64,000 nt of DNA, taken from Atrichornis clamosus. Lineage: Eukaryota; Chordata; Aves; Passeriformes; Menuridae. The DNA is taken from assembly GCA_013400975.1 (NCBI GenBank), contig WBMZ01010262.1, positions 330,238 to 394,237 of the forward strand, read 5' to 3'. Every line of letters starts with the position of its first letter. Within the stretch, counting starts at the first letter, position 1. Of the stretch, positions 62,991 to 64,000 are shown piece after piece. Both the position numbers and the translations under genes were made by a program. The notes beneath the pieces are model-generated. The model had not been told where the DNA came from. It did not search any database and was given only the letters and a program-made list of their open reading frames with translations.

Positions 62991-64000
62991 TGGTGTGTTC
63001 TGTGTCAGGGTGGTATCCTGGGTTTTTTCTTGCTTGCTTATTTTTACAAATAGCAGAAAGTTTTCCACTTTTTAATACATAATTGATATTCTTTATCATT
63101 TTTATTATTTTACATGTTTTTATATATATTCATAGAATCATGGGTATTTTTAGAATAAGGCATGAATTTAAACACAAGTAAATAGCAAAACAATTTTTAG
63201 GACAGTCTAGCTGAATTCACAAATCTCTCTGAATTAAAAATTCTTATAGCACAAGAAAGCATATTTTATTAAACATAAAACCCCAAGTATTTGAAAATTT
63301 GGCCAAACTTTCCTTATTACCAATTTTGGAGATTTAGAAGCTTAGTCACCAGGTCAGTTTTTCTGCTGAACTTGGTAAGACCAGCTTCTCCTTGATCTTG
63401 AATTCCACAGTTCAAGATTGAAAAGAAAATATTTTGTACAACTTTTCATACATTTCAAAGATAAAGAATACAACAAGCATTTTAAATTAAAGCTTTAAAA
63501 TTAAACCACAGGTGTTCATTAAAAATATAGCAGTTTGTGTCTCTTACCAGAAAAAAAGAATAAAAATAAGACTTTGAAGTAAGTGCTGGATTATTGTTCT
63601 GATGTGTAGTAACACTTTTATGCCTTCTCCAGTGCTGCATAAAGCTTTGAATTTGCCTTTTCACCTGTAAGACTCTCTTTCTCTCTTTGTTTTTCCCCAA
63701 ATCCTCTCTAATCCCCACTCCTTTGCTGTTTAAGCAGCAATTTTCCAGATGTGGGTTTTATTTTGTCATTTAATAACTATGGAAGCATTAACTTGTGTAC
63801 ATCTTAATAACATTGATCTCTGCCCATCTGAACATTGGCATTTAAAGCCAAGACACTGCTGTTTATTGATTTTCAGGATTCAGTGGATATTGTCACTAAA
63901 TATAAACAATGTACATGGCTCATCACACTTTTAAAAATAAATAGAGTGAAACCAGCATTTTACACCTTATACTCTAGAATTTGCTGTGCTTCCATGTTGT

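Larger units (their letters stand above)
60413..64000. other. Unique AT-rich non-coding stretch
   Basis: No gene is recognised. T14 lies at 60922-60935. Two blocks (61180-61480 and 62860-62990) look like conserved non-coding DNA. A tiny TTCATAGAATCATGG at 63129 resembles a CR1 tip but is too short to call. Confidence 0.55.

Noticed and set aside
63129..63150. Possible CR1 3' tip (TTCATAGAATCATGG)
   Set aside because: Only about 15 bases match and nothing beyond them fits CR1, so chance cannot be excluded.
1..64000. tRNA, rRNA, CRISPR arrays, operons or mitochondrial insertions
   Set aside because: No tRNA B-box-like GGTTCGAATCC context, regular spacer arrays, gene packing or mitochondrial gene sequence was seen on either strand by reading.

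Overview
This window reads as vertebrate, very probably bird, non-coding DNA. Three things point that way. Fifteen fragments of CR1 (chicken repeat 1) non-LTR retrotransposons can be recognised, several ending in the CR1 3' tip made of short ATTCTATG-type repeats. There is one solo LTR of a kind common in songbird genomes, beginning TGTCGTGGTTTAACCCC. The AT-rich background has many microsatellites and homopolymer runs, no operon-like gene packing and no long open reading frames. I think a songbird is most likely, but the species cannot be fixed from this sequence alone.

I find no host protein-coding gene, no complete exon that I can name, and no tRNA or rRNA gene. The longest open frames (up to 146 codons) are the size expected by chance in AT-rich DNA, or lie inside CR1 remnants. 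The window is best described as a gene desert or part of a very large intron.

Layout. 1-10185: AT-rich unique DNA with simple repeats, a slightly GC-richer patch at about 3360-4010, and no recognised transposon. 10186-10722: solo endogenous-retrovirus LTR, plus strand. 10723-20384: unique DNA with two MIR-like fossil SINE fragments (about 14935-15040 and 19805-19900) and two hairpins (19037-19095 and the GT/AC hairpin 14796-14834). 20385-60412: fifteen CR1 fragments, eight on the plus strand and seven on the minus strand, all 5'-truncated. They include two fairly long ORF2 C-terminus/3'UTR copies (43123-43700 minus, 57781-58165 plus) and one isolated reverse-transcriptase-domain piece (40644-40809 minus). 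Between them are AT-rich stretches, some of which look like conserved non-coding elements. 60413-64000: unique DNA, including two more such candidates.

The most concrete anomaly is at 38217-38376. A roughly 80-base segment inside a CR1 fragment occurs twice in tandem, separated by the only ambiguous base of the window (N at 38299), and the copies differ by a 5-base gap. This is more likely an assembly join than biology. I do not see a new multi-gene system here. The other points worth a second look are a perfect 24-bp palindrome at 52079-52102, a perfect GT/AC hairpin, an open but unidentified 70-codon frame at 12406-12618, and several candidate enhancer-like blocks.
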